Positions 17,548-26,524 of a stretch of 64,000 nt of DNA are shown piece by piece. The first letter of the stretch is position 1, and each line of letters opens with the position of its first letter. The position numbers and the translations under genes are program-made. Origin of the DNA: Maridesulfovibrio salexigens DSM 2638 (GTDB taxonomy: Bacteria > Desulfobacterota > Desulfovibrionia > Desulfovibrionales > Desulfovibrionaceae); NCBI RefSeq assembly GCF_000023445.1, contig NC_012881.1:3277501-3341500 (forward strand), given 5' to 3'. The notes beneath the pieces are model-generated. The model searched no databases. It saw only the letters and a program-made list of their open reading frames with translations, and was not told the DNA's origin.

Positions 17548-18561
17548 ATGCCAACCGATTCCCTCGTAAAAATTAAAAATCTGGTCAAGCACTTCGACAT
17601 TTCCGGCGGACTGCTAGACCAGCTGCAAATGGAAAACGGACGCATCACACGCAACCGCACCATCGTCAAAGCGGTCAACAATGTCAGCTTTGAAATCAAA
17701 AAAGGTGAAACATTAAGCGTGGTCGGCGAATCCGGATGTGGTAAATCAACCCTTGCAAGAACCGTAATGGGCCTTTACCCGCCCAACTCCGGTGAAGTGC
17801 TCTACGGTGGAGAACGCATCGACAACCTGCCGCACTCAAAGATGCTGCCTTACCGTACAAAAATGCAAATGGTCTTTCAGGACCCCTATGCCTCGCTGAA
17901 CCCGCGCATGACCGTGCGCCAGATCATTGAGGAGCCCATCTATTTCCACAACAAGGGCATTTCAAGGGGTGAGGCTAAAGACAAGCTGCATAAAGTAATG
18001 CGCAGCGTCGGTATGGACCCGGAATGGGCCGGAAACTACCCCCATGAATTCTCAGGTGGACAGCGTCAGCGCATCAGCATTGCCCGCGCTCTGGCTGTTG
18101 AACCTCAATTTATTGTGGCCGATGAACCCATTGCCGCACTGGATGTTTCCATTCAGGCCCAAATTCTGAACCTGCTCATGGATGCGCAGGAAGAACGCAA
18201 CCTGACCTATCTGTTCATCAGCCATGACCTCTCCGTTGTTGAACACATTTCCACCCGCGTGGCGGTTATGTATCTGGGTAGTCTTTGCGAACTGGGCACA
18301 GCCAAGGAAATCTTTGCCAATCCGCAGCACCCTTACACAAGAGCACTGCTCTCGGCTATTCCGACACTTGGCGGGGAAAAGAAAAAACACATCCACCTTT
18401 CCGGTGATGTGCCCACTCCCATCAACCTGCCCACAGGCTGTGTTTTCCATGGTCGCTGCACATTTGCAAATGACCGCTGCCGTGAAGAGGTTCCCATTGC
18501 TCGTAATCTGGAAAACGGCACCCTCTGTGCCTGCCACGCTGTGGAAGAAGGAAGGCTTTAG
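17548..18561 (+). CDS. ABC transporter ATP-binding protein, DppF/OppF type
   Basis: A 337-residue partner ATPase. Walker A is GESGCGKS (residues 60-67), preceded by an insertion (LLDQLQMENGRITRNR) in the loop that normally touches the base of ATP. The signature is FSGGQRQR, Walker B FIVADEPIAALD and the H-loop LFISHDLSVV. The C-terminal extension has GCVFHGRCTFANDRCREE. It is the last gene of the importer operon and is followed 40 bases later by a strong terminator. Confidence 0.94.
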   Translation: MPTDSLVKIKNLVKHFDISGGLLDQLQMENGRITRNRTIVKAVNNVSFEIKKGETLSVVGESGCGKSTLARTVMGLYPPNSGEVLYGGERIDNLPHSKMLPYRTKMQMVFQDPYASLNPRMTVRQIIEEPIYFHNKGISRGEAKDKLHKVMRSVGMDPEWAGNYPHEFSGGQRQRISIARALAVEPQFIVADEPIAALDVSIQAQILNLLMDAQEERNLTYLFISHDLSVVEHISTRVAVMYLGSLCELGTAKEIFANPQHPYTRALLSAIPTLGGEKKKHIHLSGDVPTPINLPTGCVFHGRCTFANDRCREEVPIARNLENGTLCACHAVEEGRL

Positions 18562-18600
18562 CCAACAATACCGATTCACAGCAAATCGACTTACAAAAGA

Positions 18601-18630
18601 AAAGCCCGTTAATAAGAGACGGGCTTTTTT
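18601..18630 (+). terminator. Rho-independent terminator of ABC importer operon
   Basis: A 9-bp stem (18601-18609 with 18619-18627) is followed by a T-run, 40 bases after the last ATPase gene. Confidence 0.9.
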
Positions 18631-18685
18631 ATTATGTGCTATACTCTTGCAATAACATTGATTCAAATTCTTGCAGGATGACAGT

Positions 18686-19480
18686 ATGAGCCAAGAAATG
18701 AAAGTGCTGGGGGTCTATTCCCAAAACATCAAGACCAGAATCGGAGCAGGCACAACCTCACAAAAATCCGATCATAAAACCTACCATTACGTCATCCGCG
18801 TAGGCTACAGTAAATACCATGTACAACCATTGAACGAGCAGGACATTCCTTCCGGAATGATTACCGTTATTTCTGAAAAAGATTTCATCGCTCAGTTCAG
18901 CCCTGAATTATACTACTACCAACGAAAAACCCTGCCCGCCCTGAAAACCCTGCAAGCCAAAATATCCAAAGGGGAAGAAGCTTTTGAAAAAGGTAAGCTG
19001 GATGATGCTGAGCATGCCTTTGCAGGAGCCCTGCTTCTCGACCCGGATAACCCCAAAGCGAATCTAGGCATGGGTACCGTCCAGTGCACAAAAGAAAATT
19101 TCGACAAACTCACTGAGATCATCCAAGTTCTGCTGAATCTGGATGCCGTATTTCTTGAAGAACAACGTCAGGAGTTCAACCTCTTTGCCATAGTGCTGCG
19201 CAAGAGCAAGCGATACAATGAAGCCCTGACTTTTTATAAGAAAGCACTTGAAATTTATCCGAATGACGAAAACCTGCATTTCAATATTGCCCGGGCTTAT
19301 TTTGATACTGACAACAGCGAGGAAGCTCTTTCACATATAAATAAAGCTCTTGATATCAATCCAGAGCTGGAATCAGCTACTCTTTTTCAAAAATATCTGC
19401 TTAAAAAAAAGAAAAAGAAACCCGCTACGGCAGTTAAAAATAAAAAACAAAGTATCCAGACTCCGCAAAAGCGGAAATAA
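18686..19480 (+). CDS. Tetratricopeptide-repeat protein with lineage-specific N-terminal domain (paralog 1)
   Basis: A 264-residue soluble protein. Residues 1 to about 90 form a domain I cannot name, containing VLGVYSQNIK, IGAGTTSQKS, KTYHYVIRVG and VQPLNEQDIPSGM. From about 95 onward come TPR units, for example AFEKGKLDDAEHAFAGALLLDP, YNEALTFYKKALEIYPND and SEEALSHINKALDINP. The C-terminus is very lysine-rich (LLKKKKKKPATAVK). The frame opens at a TTG five codons earlier, but the ATG at 18686 is preferred, with AGGA seven bases upstream. It is the first of two tandem paralogs followed by a PilZ gene. TPR and PilZ partners suggest a scaffold in c-di-GMP-controlled behaviour; that is inference. 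Confidence 0.8.
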   Translation: MSQEMKVLGVYSQNIKTRIGAGTTSQKSDHKTYHYVIRVGYSKYHVQPLNEQDIPSGMITVISEKDFIAQFSPELYYYQRKTLPALKTLQAKISKGEEAFEKGKLDDAEHAFAGALLLDPDNPKANLGMGTVQCTKENFDKLTEIIQVLLNLDAVFLEEQRQEFNLFAIVLRKSKRYNEALTFYKKALEIYPNDENLHFNIARAYFDTDNSEEALSHINKALDINPELESATLFQKYLLKKKKKKPATAVKNKKQSIQTPQKRK

Positions 19481-19538
19481 ATCAGGCACTCCTGAATATA
19501 AACTCCAGATTGAAACAAGTTCTAATCGACATTTTTTA

Positions 19539-19565
19539 AAAGCCTGCTTATAAACAGCAGGCTTT
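19539..19565 (+). terminator. Hairpin between the TPR paralogs, possible weak terminator
   Basis: A 10-bp stem AAAGCCTGCT/AGCAGGCTTT with a 7-base loop. The following T-run is short, so termination may be partial and read-through into the second paralog is possible. Confidence 0.5.
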
Positions 19566-19642
19566 ACGTTGAACAACAAGAAAAATATATTTTAGTAAAG
19601 CAGACAGCTTACTTGATATGTGTCTATGTGGGGAGACAGTTG

Positions 19643-20377
19643 ATGGGAGATATTTTTCAAGTACTTGGTGTTTATTCCAAAAACATCAAAGATCATACCG
19701 GAGCCGGGACAACAATGCAGCGTTCCGAGAGCAAGACATACTACTATGTCACACGGTCCGGTGTGGACAATTTTCAAGTTCAACCCCTCAATAACCAGAA
19801 CGTCCCCTCAGGCATGGTGATAACTTTAAACAAAAAAGAATTTATCACCCAGTACGCTCCCGAAATAAAATACTATGAAAAAAAGACCCTTCCGGCTCTG
19901 AAATCACTTCAAAACAAAATTGAAAAAGGGGAACAGAACTTTCTGAACGGAAACCTTGATGAAGCAGAACAATCCTTTGCCAAAGCCCTTTTTCTGGACC
20001 CGGAACACCCCAAAGCCAATTTGGGAATGGGGTCTGTGCAATGCACTAAGAAAAATTTCAAAAAGCTTTCCAAGATAATAGACAGGCTTTTAAATAAAGA
20101 CGAAATTTTCATGGAAAGCCAGAGGCAGGAGTTCAACCTCTTTGCTATCAGCTTACGCAAACAATCTCTTTTTGATGAAGCCATCACATTTTATGACCGG
20201 GCTATTCAGATCAATCCTAATGACGAAAATTTGCATTTCAATACAGCCAGAGCTTATTTCGATGCCGGTAATAATGACATGGCGTTAAAACATCTGGATA
20301 AAGCACTTGAAATTGCACCTACACTTGAAGTAGCTTCCATGTTCAAGAAGTACATCGTCAAACGGAAAAAGAAATGA
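19643..20377 (+). CDS. Tetratricopeptide-repeat protein with lineage-specific N-terminal domain (paralog 2)
   Basis: A 244-residue paralog of the preceding TPR protein, similar along its whole length: FQVLGVYSKNIKDHTGAGTT, VQPLNNQNVPSGM, KKTLPALKSLQNKIEKGEQ, DPEHPKANLGMGSVQCTKK. Three TPR units follow and a basic tail (VKRKKK) ends the protein. The longest frame begins at a TTG at 19613, but GGGGAG (19629-19634) points to the ATG at 19643. Its last four bases overlap the ATG of the PilZ gene (ATGA junction), so the two are translationally coupled. A local tandem duplication created the pair; paralog 2 kept the tight link to PilZ. Confidence 0.82.
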   Translation: MGDIFQVLGVYSKNIKDHTGAGTTMQRSESKTYYYVTRSGVDNFQVQPLNNQNVPSGMVITLNKKEFITQYAPEIKYYEKKTLPALKSLQNKIEKGEQNFLNGNLDEAEQSFAKALFLDPEHPKANLGMGSVQCTKKNFKKLSKIIDRLLNKDEIFMESQRQEFNLFAISLRKQSLFDEAITFYDRAIQINPNDENLHFNTARAYFDAGNNDMALKHLDKALEIAPTLEVASMFKKYIVKRKKK

Positions 20378-21027
20378 TCTCGCAAAAGGAAAAACTCAAG
20401 GCAGCCTGCACTCCCGGACTCAAAATTACCATTGAGTTAGGTGGACTGAATGATAAAGCCCCGACCATCGTAGTTGGAGGGGACTTCATAAAATCACTCA
20501 TTGTCAAAGAACCCATGGTTCACCATGCAGATAAATCCCTCTGGTCCGAATACATGTATCCCGGCAATGAGGCCACTATCCGCTATATTTATGAAGGAAT
20601 CGCTTCTGGATATAAAACCGAAGTGATCAGAATGATCAGCTCGCCCGACAGACTTCTTTTCCTAAAATACCCAAAACGAATAGAATCATATAATCTCAGA
20701 AGGCATAAAAGGGTTTCCTGCTTCATGGAAGCACAAATAGAACTTGGCGAGAGAAAGAATACTGCAGTTCTGGAAGACCTGAGCACCAGCGGCTGCTGTG
20801 TGAGCTACATTACAGATAAAAATTACCCGGACCCCGAAATTGGGGACAAAATGAATATTTACTGTCCCTACTTTGCAGAGAACGGCACCAACTTCATCCC
20901 CTGCAAAGTGCAGCGCTGCACCAAGGATTCACGAAAAACCATTCTGGGTATGACCTTTGAAAAGCCATCCCCGGAAATCCTGATTAAGATACAGGATTAC
21001 GTAGCCACCATACTTTACCATTCCTAA
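20374..21027 (+). CDS. PilZ-domain protein (c-di-GMP receptor, YcgR-like)
   Basis: A 217-residue cytoplasmic protein. An N-terminal YcgR-N-like beta domain (about 10-100, KITIELGGLND to RLLFLKYPK) leads into the PilZ domain. Both c-di-GMP-binding motifs are intact: RxxxR as R109-RHK-R113 and DxSxxG as DLSTSG (135-140). Proteins of this architecture adjust flagellar motors or surface behaviours when c-di-GMP binds. The start overlaps the end of the second TPR gene by four bases, implying a shared pathway. A long bidirectional hairpin terminator follows. Confidence 0.9.
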   Translation: MISQKEKLKAACTPGLKITIELGGLNDKAPTIVVGGDFIKSLIVKEPMVHHADKSLWSEYMYPGNEATIRYIYEGIASGYKTEVIRMISSPDRLLFLKYPKRIESYNLRRHKRVSCFMEAQIELGERKNTAVLEDLSTSGCCVSYITDKNYPDPEIGDKMNIYCPYFAENGTNFIPCKVQRCTKDSRKTILGMTFEKPSPEILIKIQDYVATILYHS

Positions 21028-21034
21028 AAATTTC

Positions 21035-21080
21035 AAAGAAGAAGGCCCTGCTGAATAATTCCAGCAGGGCCTTCTTCTTT
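21035..21080. terminator. Bidirectional terminator between PilZ gene and bioB
   Basis: A 19-bp perfect stem (21035-21053 with 21062-21080) lies between convergent genes. T-rich and A-rich flanks allow it to act on both strands. Confidence 0.9.
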
Positions 21081-21098
21081 TATCGTAAAAAGAACTGA

Positions 21099-22103
21099 CT
21101 ATTTTTTAGTGCGGACAGTAAGTCCCAAATCCTCAAGCATGGTCAGATCGTGATCTATACCCTGCCCTGATACGGTGAGAAAATCGCCTACCATCAGGCC
21201 GTTACAGCCGGCATGGAAAATAAATGATTGCAGGGAACGCAGTGCGGCACGTCCCGCGGCCATGCGCACTTCCGCATGAGGATTGACCAAACGGAACATC
21301 GCGATAGTCAGCAGAATTTCCAGAGGCTGTAATGGTTCAACATTCTCCAGAGGAGTTCCCGGAATGGGAATCAGGAAATTAAGGGGAATGGAATCAACTT
21401 CCAGCTCCGCAAGTGCAAGAGCCAGTTCAACCCGCTGTTGATGACTTTCACCTAGGCCCAGCAGCCCGCCGCAACAGACTTCTAGTCCGGCTTTTTTGGC
21501 ATCACGCACCGTACGTACCCGCTCTTCATAGCTGTGGGTGGTGCAGACATTCGGGAAATAGCTTTCCGCAGCCTCAAGGTTATGGTGATAACGAACTACG
21601 CCGGATTCGTGCAGCTTCTTCAATGACTCAAAATCAAGGCAGCCAAGTGATGCACAATGGTTAAAACTCCTCTCGCGCATACCGTCCACAGCTTCACAGA
21701 CATGATCAAGAGATTTACCCTTTAGCGCCCTGCCGCTGGTCACATAACTGAAGAATTCAAGGGGTGACTGCCCTGCTTTCTCAGCACAGTCCCGGATTTC
21801 CTCCACCGACATGAGCGGGTAAGCCGGAGCCGGTGTGCCTTTAAAATGGCTGGACTGAGCACAGAAAGTACAATCTTCCGAACAGTTCCCGCTACGTACG
21901 TTAGCGATGGAACAAAGACTGACCTCGCGCCCGAAACGCCGCATGGTCATGGTATGTGCAGCATGCAAAATTTCTGCAAGCTCTCCGTGGGAAGCACCGA
22001 GTACTGAAACCGCAGTGTGTTCATCAATGGCCCCGCCACCGTGAACGGCATTCCACAAAGCCTGTTTCTCGTTTCTATCCAAAATATTACCCCTGAAGGC
22101 CAA
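21099..22103 (-). CDS. bioB: Biotin synthase
   Basis: A 334-residue radical-SAM enzyme that inserts sulfur into dethiobiotin, the last step of biotin synthesis. The radical-SAM cluster is CSEDCTFC (CxxxCxxC). [22 protein letters not shown] and AAGRAALRS are conserved BioB segments; the last includes the arginine near the [2Fe-2S] site. The gene overlaps the end of bioA by 17 bases, so it is translated within the same biotin operon. It is the terminal gene before a strong bidirectional terminator. Confidence 0.97.
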   Translation of the reverse strand: MAFRGNILDRNEKQALWNAVHGGGAIDEHTAVSVLGASHGELAEILHAAHTMTMRRFGREVSLCSIANVRSGNCSEDCTFCAQSSHFKGTPAPAYPLMSVEEIRDCAEKAGQSPLEFFSYVTSGRALKGKSLDHVCEAVDGMRERSFNHCASLGCLDFESLKKLHESGVVRYHHNLEAAESYFPNVCTTHSYEERVRTVRDAKKAGLEVCCGGLLGLGESHQQRVELALALAELEVDSIPLNFLIPIPGTPLENVEPLQPLEILLTIAMFRLVNPHAEVRMAAGRAALRSLQSFIFHAGCNGLMVGDFLTVSGQGIDHDLTMLEDLGLTVRTKK

Positions 22104-23358
22104 TCACTTCACATATAGCGGAAGTCAAAGCCTCAAGCTCAAGATTTGAAATTATATATGGCGGCATCACATAAACAAGTTTTCCAAAAGGACGAACCCA
22201 AACGCCGCGTTTTACAAATTCCTGCTGGATGGATTCCATATCCACGGGTTCCTTCAGCTCGACAACCCCGATAGCACCAAGGCAGCGAACATCAGCCACC
22301 GCACTTGATTTCGCACACGGTGCAAGTCCGGAACAAAGAAGCTCGGAAATCTCCGCTACCCGTTCTTTCCAGTTACTTTTCAATAAAAGATCTATGGAAG
22401 CATTGGCAACAGCGCAGGCCAGAGGGTTGCCCATAAAAGTCGGGCCGTGCATAAACACCCCGCCCTTGGAAGATATACCCTCGGCAACTTCCTTTGTAGC
22501 AAGGGTTGCAGCCAGAGTCATCATACCTCCGGTAATGGACTTGCCAACACACATGATATCCGGACAAATTCCGGCCTTTTCGCTGGCAAACATGGTCCCG
22601 GTACGTCCGAATCCAGTAGCAATTTCATCACAAATAAGCAGAACATTATGCTCATCGCATGCCTCGCGGACCCGTTTCAGATATTCAGGAGAATAAAAAC
22701 GCATACCGCCTGTTCCTTGCACCACTGGTTCAAGGATTACTGCCGCCAGCTCATGGGCGTGTTCTTCAATCTTGGACTTGAAATCGGCGAAATGTTCATC
22801 ACTGCAACCTTCTTCAAATCCGCACTCTGGAGATTCGGCAAAAATATGCTTCGGCAATATAGAGGTAAACATGGAATGCATACCGTTAACAGGATCGCAA
22901 ACCGACATGCAGCCGATGGTATCACCGTGGTAGCCATTACGAACAGTCATCAAACGATTCTTTTTGGGTTTGCCTATTACATACCAATACTGAATGGCCA
23001 TCTTGATCGCCACTTCCACTGACACCGAACCCGAGTCAGCCAAAAAAACGTGCTGCAACGGCTCCGGAGAAATATCAACCAACTTACGAGCCAGTTCAAC
23101 CGCGGGTTCATGGGTCAGTCCGCCAAACATGACATGTGGCATGACTTCAGCCTGATCACACAAAGCCTTTCGCAATACAGGATGGTTATAACCATGAACG
23201 GCACACCACCACGAGGCCATCCCGTCGATAAGCTCAGTACCGTCTTCAAGGATAATTTTCACACCCTCAGTACGCTTCACCGGAAAGACTTTAAGGGGAT
23301 TTGTGGCAGAAGTATAAGGATGCCAGATATGTTCCCTGTCGAAATCTAGTATAGACAT
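22087..23358 (-). CDS. bioA: Adenosylmethionine-8-amino-7-oxononanoate aminotransferase
   Basis: A 423-residue PLP-dependent transaminase making 7,8-diaminopelargonate, with S-adenosylmethionine as the usual amino donor. Visible family features are IWHPYTS at the N-terminus, [41 protein letters not shown] and the PLP-lysine segment [12 protein letters not shown]. The longest frame begins with a GTG inside GGAGGTGAAT. The ATG at 23358 is correctly spaced from that Shine-Dalgarno sequence and is chosen. It lies 200 bases downstream of bioD, across an R2 repeat, and overlaps bioB. Confidence 0.96.
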   Translation of the reverse strand: MSILDFDREHIWHPYTSATNPLKVFPVKRTEGVKIILEDGTELIDGMASWWCAVHGYNHPVLRKALCDQAEVMPHVMFGGLTHEPAVELARKLVDISPEPLQHVFLADSGSVSVEVAIKMAIQYWYVIGKPKKNRLMTVRNGYHGDTIGCMSVCDPVNGMHSMFTSILPKHIFAESPECGFEEGCSDEHFADFKSKIEEHAHELAAVILEPVVQGTGGMRFYSPEYLKRVREACDEHNVLLICDEIATGFGRTGTMFASEKAGICPDIMCVGKSITGGMMTLAATLATKEVAEGISSKGGVFMHGPTFMGNPLACAVANASIDLLLKSNWKERVAEISELLCSGLAPCAKSSAVADVRCLGAIGVVELKEPVDMESIQQEFVKRGVWVRPFGKLVYVMPPYIISNLELEALTSAICEVIGLQG

Positions 23359-23367
23359 ATTCACCTC

Positions 23368-23441
23368 CAGCGGCCCTTCGGAGCCCCCCCTTTGAGAAAG
23401 GGTGCTCTGAACTCTCCTAAAACTTTTGTTAGGGGCTCACC
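23368..23441 (+). repeat. Intergenic hairpin repeat, family R2, copy B
   Basis: A shorter relative of the element at 10051: CGGCCCTTCGGAGC, then an internal hairpin around CCCTTTGAGAAAGGG, then CTGAACTC and AAAACTTTTGTTAGGGGCTC. The hairpin stem differs in sequence from copy A but keeps base pairing. It lies between bioD and bioA on the transcribed strand, so the biotin mRNA would carry its complement. Confidence 0.7.
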
Positions 23442-23557
23442 GTGTTGTAGCTGAAATTTTTTTTTTAATGAGCGAACACATTTGTTCGTGGGAAAAAGAA
23501 TGCTGTGATTATTTTTTATCAATCATCCTATGCGGCATAGCCCTACTCGTTAGACAG

Positions 23558-24250
23558 CTATGAATCTAAAGCTTCGTCGATTTGCTCCCAGCATTTGGGA
23601 TCATTGTAGTCCCAATTTTCGATATATGGAATGGAAGCTATCACTTTTACTTCGGAGATTTTTTCGATGAAACGAATATTCTCTTCAGCCATACCGAATT
23701 CTTCTGGAGCGGGCTGGTTGGGGGAAGTCATGACCAGCCCGGAGATTTCCAAACCGGACTGTTGCAAGGCCGCGATGGAAAGCAATGCTTCGTTAATACA
23801 GCCAAGCTTGTTTTCAACAACCAGAATAACCGGATAACCAAGCTCTTTCATAAGATTGAGCATGGAAGATTCATCACTCAGAGGAACCATTATTCCCCCG
23901 GCACCTTCTACCAGAAGGAAATCGTCTCCTTCAAGTTCACGGACTTTCCGGGCAATCTCGACATAATCGAGTTCTACCCCGGCCAGCCTTGCGGCAAGAT
24001 GAGGGGAGGTCGGGGGCTCAAAAATATAAGGACATTGTCTGTTGATGTCCCAGACAGCCCCAGCTGCACGATAGACATCGCCGTCCGGGGAATCGAATGA
24101 ACCGTCAGGCAGGACAATGGCCCCTGACTGAACAGGTTTCACCGGAAGTATGCTCCGTCCTGATTTCATAAAGAAACGGGCAAGACCTGCGGTAACCACA
24201 GTCTTTCCTACGTCCGTACCAGTCCCGGTAATGAAAAATCCGGCAGACAT
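23558..24250 (-). CDS. bioD: Dethiobiotin synthetase
   Basis: A 230-residue ATP-dependent carboxylase that closes the ureido ring of dethiobiotin. The N-terminal P-loop GTGTDVGKT and the KPVQSG segment that follows are diagnostic, as is LLVEGAGGIMVPL in the middle. It begins one base after the stop codon of the upstream 118-aa gene, so coupled translation is likely. bioA lies downstream, beyond an intergenic repeat. Confidence 0.96.
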   Translation of the reverse strand: MSAGFFITGTGTDVGKTVVTAGLARFFMKSGRSILPVKPVQSGAIVLPDGSFDSPDGDVYRAAGAVWDINRQCPYIFEPPTSPHLAARLAGVELDYVEIARKVRELEGDDFLLVEGAGGIMVPLSDESSMLNLMKELGYPVILVVENKLGCINEALLSIAALQQSGLEISGLVMTSPNQPAPEEFGMAEENIRFIEKISEVKVIASIPYIENWDYNDPKCWEQIDEALDS

Positions 24251-24251
24251 T

Positions 24252-24608
24252 TTAACTGGCCTCGCCTGATTTGATTACTTCCAGCGGATCACGGTCGCTT
24301 GTTTCGGCAAAGAAAAGTTCCTTGTCATAAGGACCAAAATGTCCTTCGTCACCAACGAGGGTGAAAAATTCAATGCGGGAATAGCGGCGACAGCGGTCCT
24401 CGCTGACGCGATTGGTGATGTAATAATTGAATTTGTCCATAGAATGGGTGGACTGTCCCAGATCGATTACCCGGTCAGCAAACTCGCACCACGCATGGGC
24501 TACCCACTTATCATCTTTAAAAATCCAACCATGAACAACTTCGACTTCAGTATTCTCACTGGCAGGTTCAAGGCAATATTCGTATGCGGAAGGTTGATTT
24601 CTACTCAT
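24252..24608 (-). CDS. Conserved hypothetical protein in biotin operon, 118 aa
   Basis: A 118-residue cytoplasmic protein I do not recognise by name. The central stretch VVHGWIFKDDKWVAHAWCEF followed by RVIDLGQS recalls the HAW...D pattern of transglutaminase-like and McjB-like folds, where a His and a downstream Asp are catalytic. The usual nucleophilic cysteine upstream is not evident, so activity is doubtful. The C-terminal half (GDEGHFGPYDKELFFAET) is aromatic and acidic. The ATG at 24608 (AAGGA eight bases upstream) overlaps the end of the hydantoinase gene by eight bases, and bioD starts one base after the stop. This tight packing suggests a role tied to biotin or the hydantoinase-like enzyme. 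Confidence 0.7.
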   Translation of the reverse strand: MSRNQPSAYEYCLEPASENTEVEVVHGWIFKDDKWVAHAWCEFADRVIDLGQSTHSMDKFNYYITNRVSEDRCRRYSRIEFFTLVGDEGHFGPYDKELFFAETSDRDPLEVIKSGEAS

Positions 24609-26262
24609 TACAGCTATCCTTTTTCTTGGCATCAAGAGCCATTTTGATCGCACCCAATGCGTTACCTACTTCATGATGAGAGGGGAAAACAGCTTCAGTA
24701 TGCAGTTTTTCAGCAACTTCAGGCAGCAGCTTCTGAGCGGCAGCACCGATCCCCACGATGGGCAGGTTAAGTGAAGCATCAAAGCTTACCAGCGAACTTG
24801 CCGCACGCCCGGAGATAAATCCGGCCATGTTGCCGCCGATTTCCTTGCGCACAATATGTTCGAGCATGGCATTTTCAATCTTGACCCTTGTTTCAGAAAG
24901 GACCATGTCCGCAAAACCAGCTCCATCAAGATCAAATTCCTTACCCAGAATATCAGCCGCAGCTTCAGAAACAGACTTGTCGCCGATAGCAAGCAGCCCC
25001 TGCACATGCAGTGCATCAGTGGAGGTGAAACCGACTTCCTCCACCAGCTGTTCGCGCACAAGCTTCTGGACCTTTCCGCCAAGTCCGATCTCACCGAGTC
25101 CGGTTCCTTCCATGATCTGTCCGAAGGTGGCGGGACCGTTTTCAAAAAGATATTTCAGGACTGCGTCATCGGAGCTTTTTTCTGCGGATGGACCGACCTT
25201 AAGCAGATGAGACTCGTGCCCTTTGCCGATCCATTTTTCAGGAGCGGGAATGTCTCCAGCCATACACAGGGGCACAACCCTGCCCGGACCTACTTCAAAA
25301 TTTCCTGATCTGTTGATACGCGCAAAGCTGTCACCACCGACACCTACGGTAAACATTTCCACCGCTTCAACATGGGTTTCCCAATCGCCGATAATGGAAC
25401 CGCTTTCCTGAATAGTAGGCTGGGAATTGCGGATCAAAGTAACGTCAGTGGTTGTACCACCCACATCCACGATGAGTGCATCTTTTTCCGGGGAATAAAT
25501 GGAGCCGTAATAAGCGGTTGAGGCAGGGCCGCTGGCAAAGGTTTCAGCCGCACGCTGTACTGCATCTTCCATGCTCATGGGAGTTGCATTACCGCGAACA
25601 ACAACCACGGAAGAACCGAGTCCGCGTTCATCAAGGGCCTTGCCTACACCGGACAGAAATTCTTTCATTACCGGCATAAGACGGGCATTCAGTACAGCTG
25701 TTGCTGCACGTTCAGCCTGCCCTGCACGGGTACTGATTGTGTGGGAGCAGAATACGGGCTGGGGATCGGTAAGAGAAATAGCTTTTGCTGCAATAAGTTC
25801 ATGAGCCGGATTCTTGATACTCATGGCTGAGCAGACAGCATATGCATCGACATGTCCGGCCATATCCTGAATACCGTCCACAAGGGATTCAATATCCAGC
25901 GGATCTTCTTCCATTCCGGTTATCTTGTGTCCGCCCTTAACGTAACGCAAAGTCACAACAGGCAGCTTCAGCGCCTTGGTGGTACCGATCATAAATAGAC
26001 CGACCCGTGCGCCTTTATTCTCAACAACTGCGTTGGTCGCCAGAGTGGTGGAAACAGAAACAAGCTTGACCTCATCCGGGCTGATTCCGCTTTCCTTCAT
26101 GGCTTTATCCAAGGAAGAAGCCAGACCGAGGCTCAGATCATGATGAGTGGTGGGAGATTTGGCTGTAGCCACCACGCTTGAGTCTTCGCATTTTACAACA
26201 ACAGTGTCTGTGTAGGTTCCACCTGTATCAATACCGATCGCATAACCGCTCTCAAAACTCAT
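24601..26262 (-). CDS. Hydantoinase/oxoprolinase family protein (HyuA-like)
   Basis: A 553-residue ATP-dependent amidohydrolase-family protein with the actin-like ATPase fold. The N-terminal phosphate motif is GIDTGGTYTDTVVV, the second VDVGGTTTDVTLI, and VSVSTTLATNAVVENKGARV is the family signature. Relatives hydrolyse hydantoins or 5-oxoproline, often with a separate B subunit, which is absent here. A frame extends to 26379, but the ATG at 26262 (AAGGA upstream) directly precedes the conserved domain and is chosen. It is the first gene of the run leading into bioD, bioA and bioB. A link to biotin precursor metabolism is possible but unproven. Confidence 0.85.
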   Translation of the reverse strand: MSFESGYAIGIDTGGTYTDTVVVKCEDSSVVATAKSPTTHHDLSLGLASSLDKAMKESGISPDEVKLVSVSTTLATNAVVENKGARVGLFMIGTTKALKLPVVTLRYVKGGHKITGMEEDPLDIESLVDGIQDMAGHVDAYAVCSAMSIKNPAHELIAAKAISLTDPQPVFCSHTISTRAGQAERAATAVLNARLMPVMKEFLSGVGKALDERGLGSSVVVVRGNATPMSMEDAVQRAAETFASGPASTAYYGSIYSPEKDALIVDVGGTTTDVTLIRNSQPTIQESGSIIGDWETHVEAVEMFTVGVGGDSFARINRSGNFEVGPGRVVPLCMAGDIPAPEKWIGKGHESHLLKVGPSAEKSSDDAVLKYLFENGPATFGQIMEGTGLGEIGLGGKVQKLVREQLVEEVGFTSTDALHVQGLLAIGDKSVSEAAADILGKEFDLDGAGFADMVLSETRVKIENAMLEHIVRKEIGGNMAGFISGRAASSLVSFDASLNLPIVGIGAAAQKLLPEVAEKLHTEAVFPSHHEVGNALGAIKMALDAKKKDSCNE

Positions 26263-26386
26263 TGCACATATATCCTTCGCCCGCAGGAGGCATTTTTGTT
26301 CAATATCCGACCGCACCATAGCAGGTCTGACCAGTACAAATAATGCCGCTTTTCCCAATTGGCAAGGGCTGAACTTCATTTACGAA

Positions 26387-26516
26387 CCAGAGGGTTCAGA
26401 AAGTACCAGATGCAAGGCGCAAGAAAAGACACTGGAACGAAGCGTATTCAGACATACGTGAAGTTTTCAGTGTTTTTCGCAGCAACGCCGCAGATGGTGC
26501 TTTATCAGCCTTCTGG
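26387..26516 (+). repeat. Long hairpin repeat, family R1, copy 2
   Basis: A 130-base imperfect palindrome with the same arms as the copy at 12015 (CAGATGCAAGGCGCAA; CGCAGCAACGCCGCAGATGG) and the same apex GACATACGTGA. The inner stem here is ACACTGGAAC with GTTTTCAGTGT, different from copy 1 but still complementary. It separates amrB (ending 26525) from the hydantoinase gene. Confidence 0.8.
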
Positions 26517-26524
26517 CAAGGGCT

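Noticed and set aside
23460-23490. CGAACA-CATT-TGTTCG dyad resembling a LexA box
   Set aside because: The spacing between half-sites is two bases longer than the Gram-positive LexA box and no SOS gene adjoins it; it is more likely a simple hairpin near the R2 repeat.
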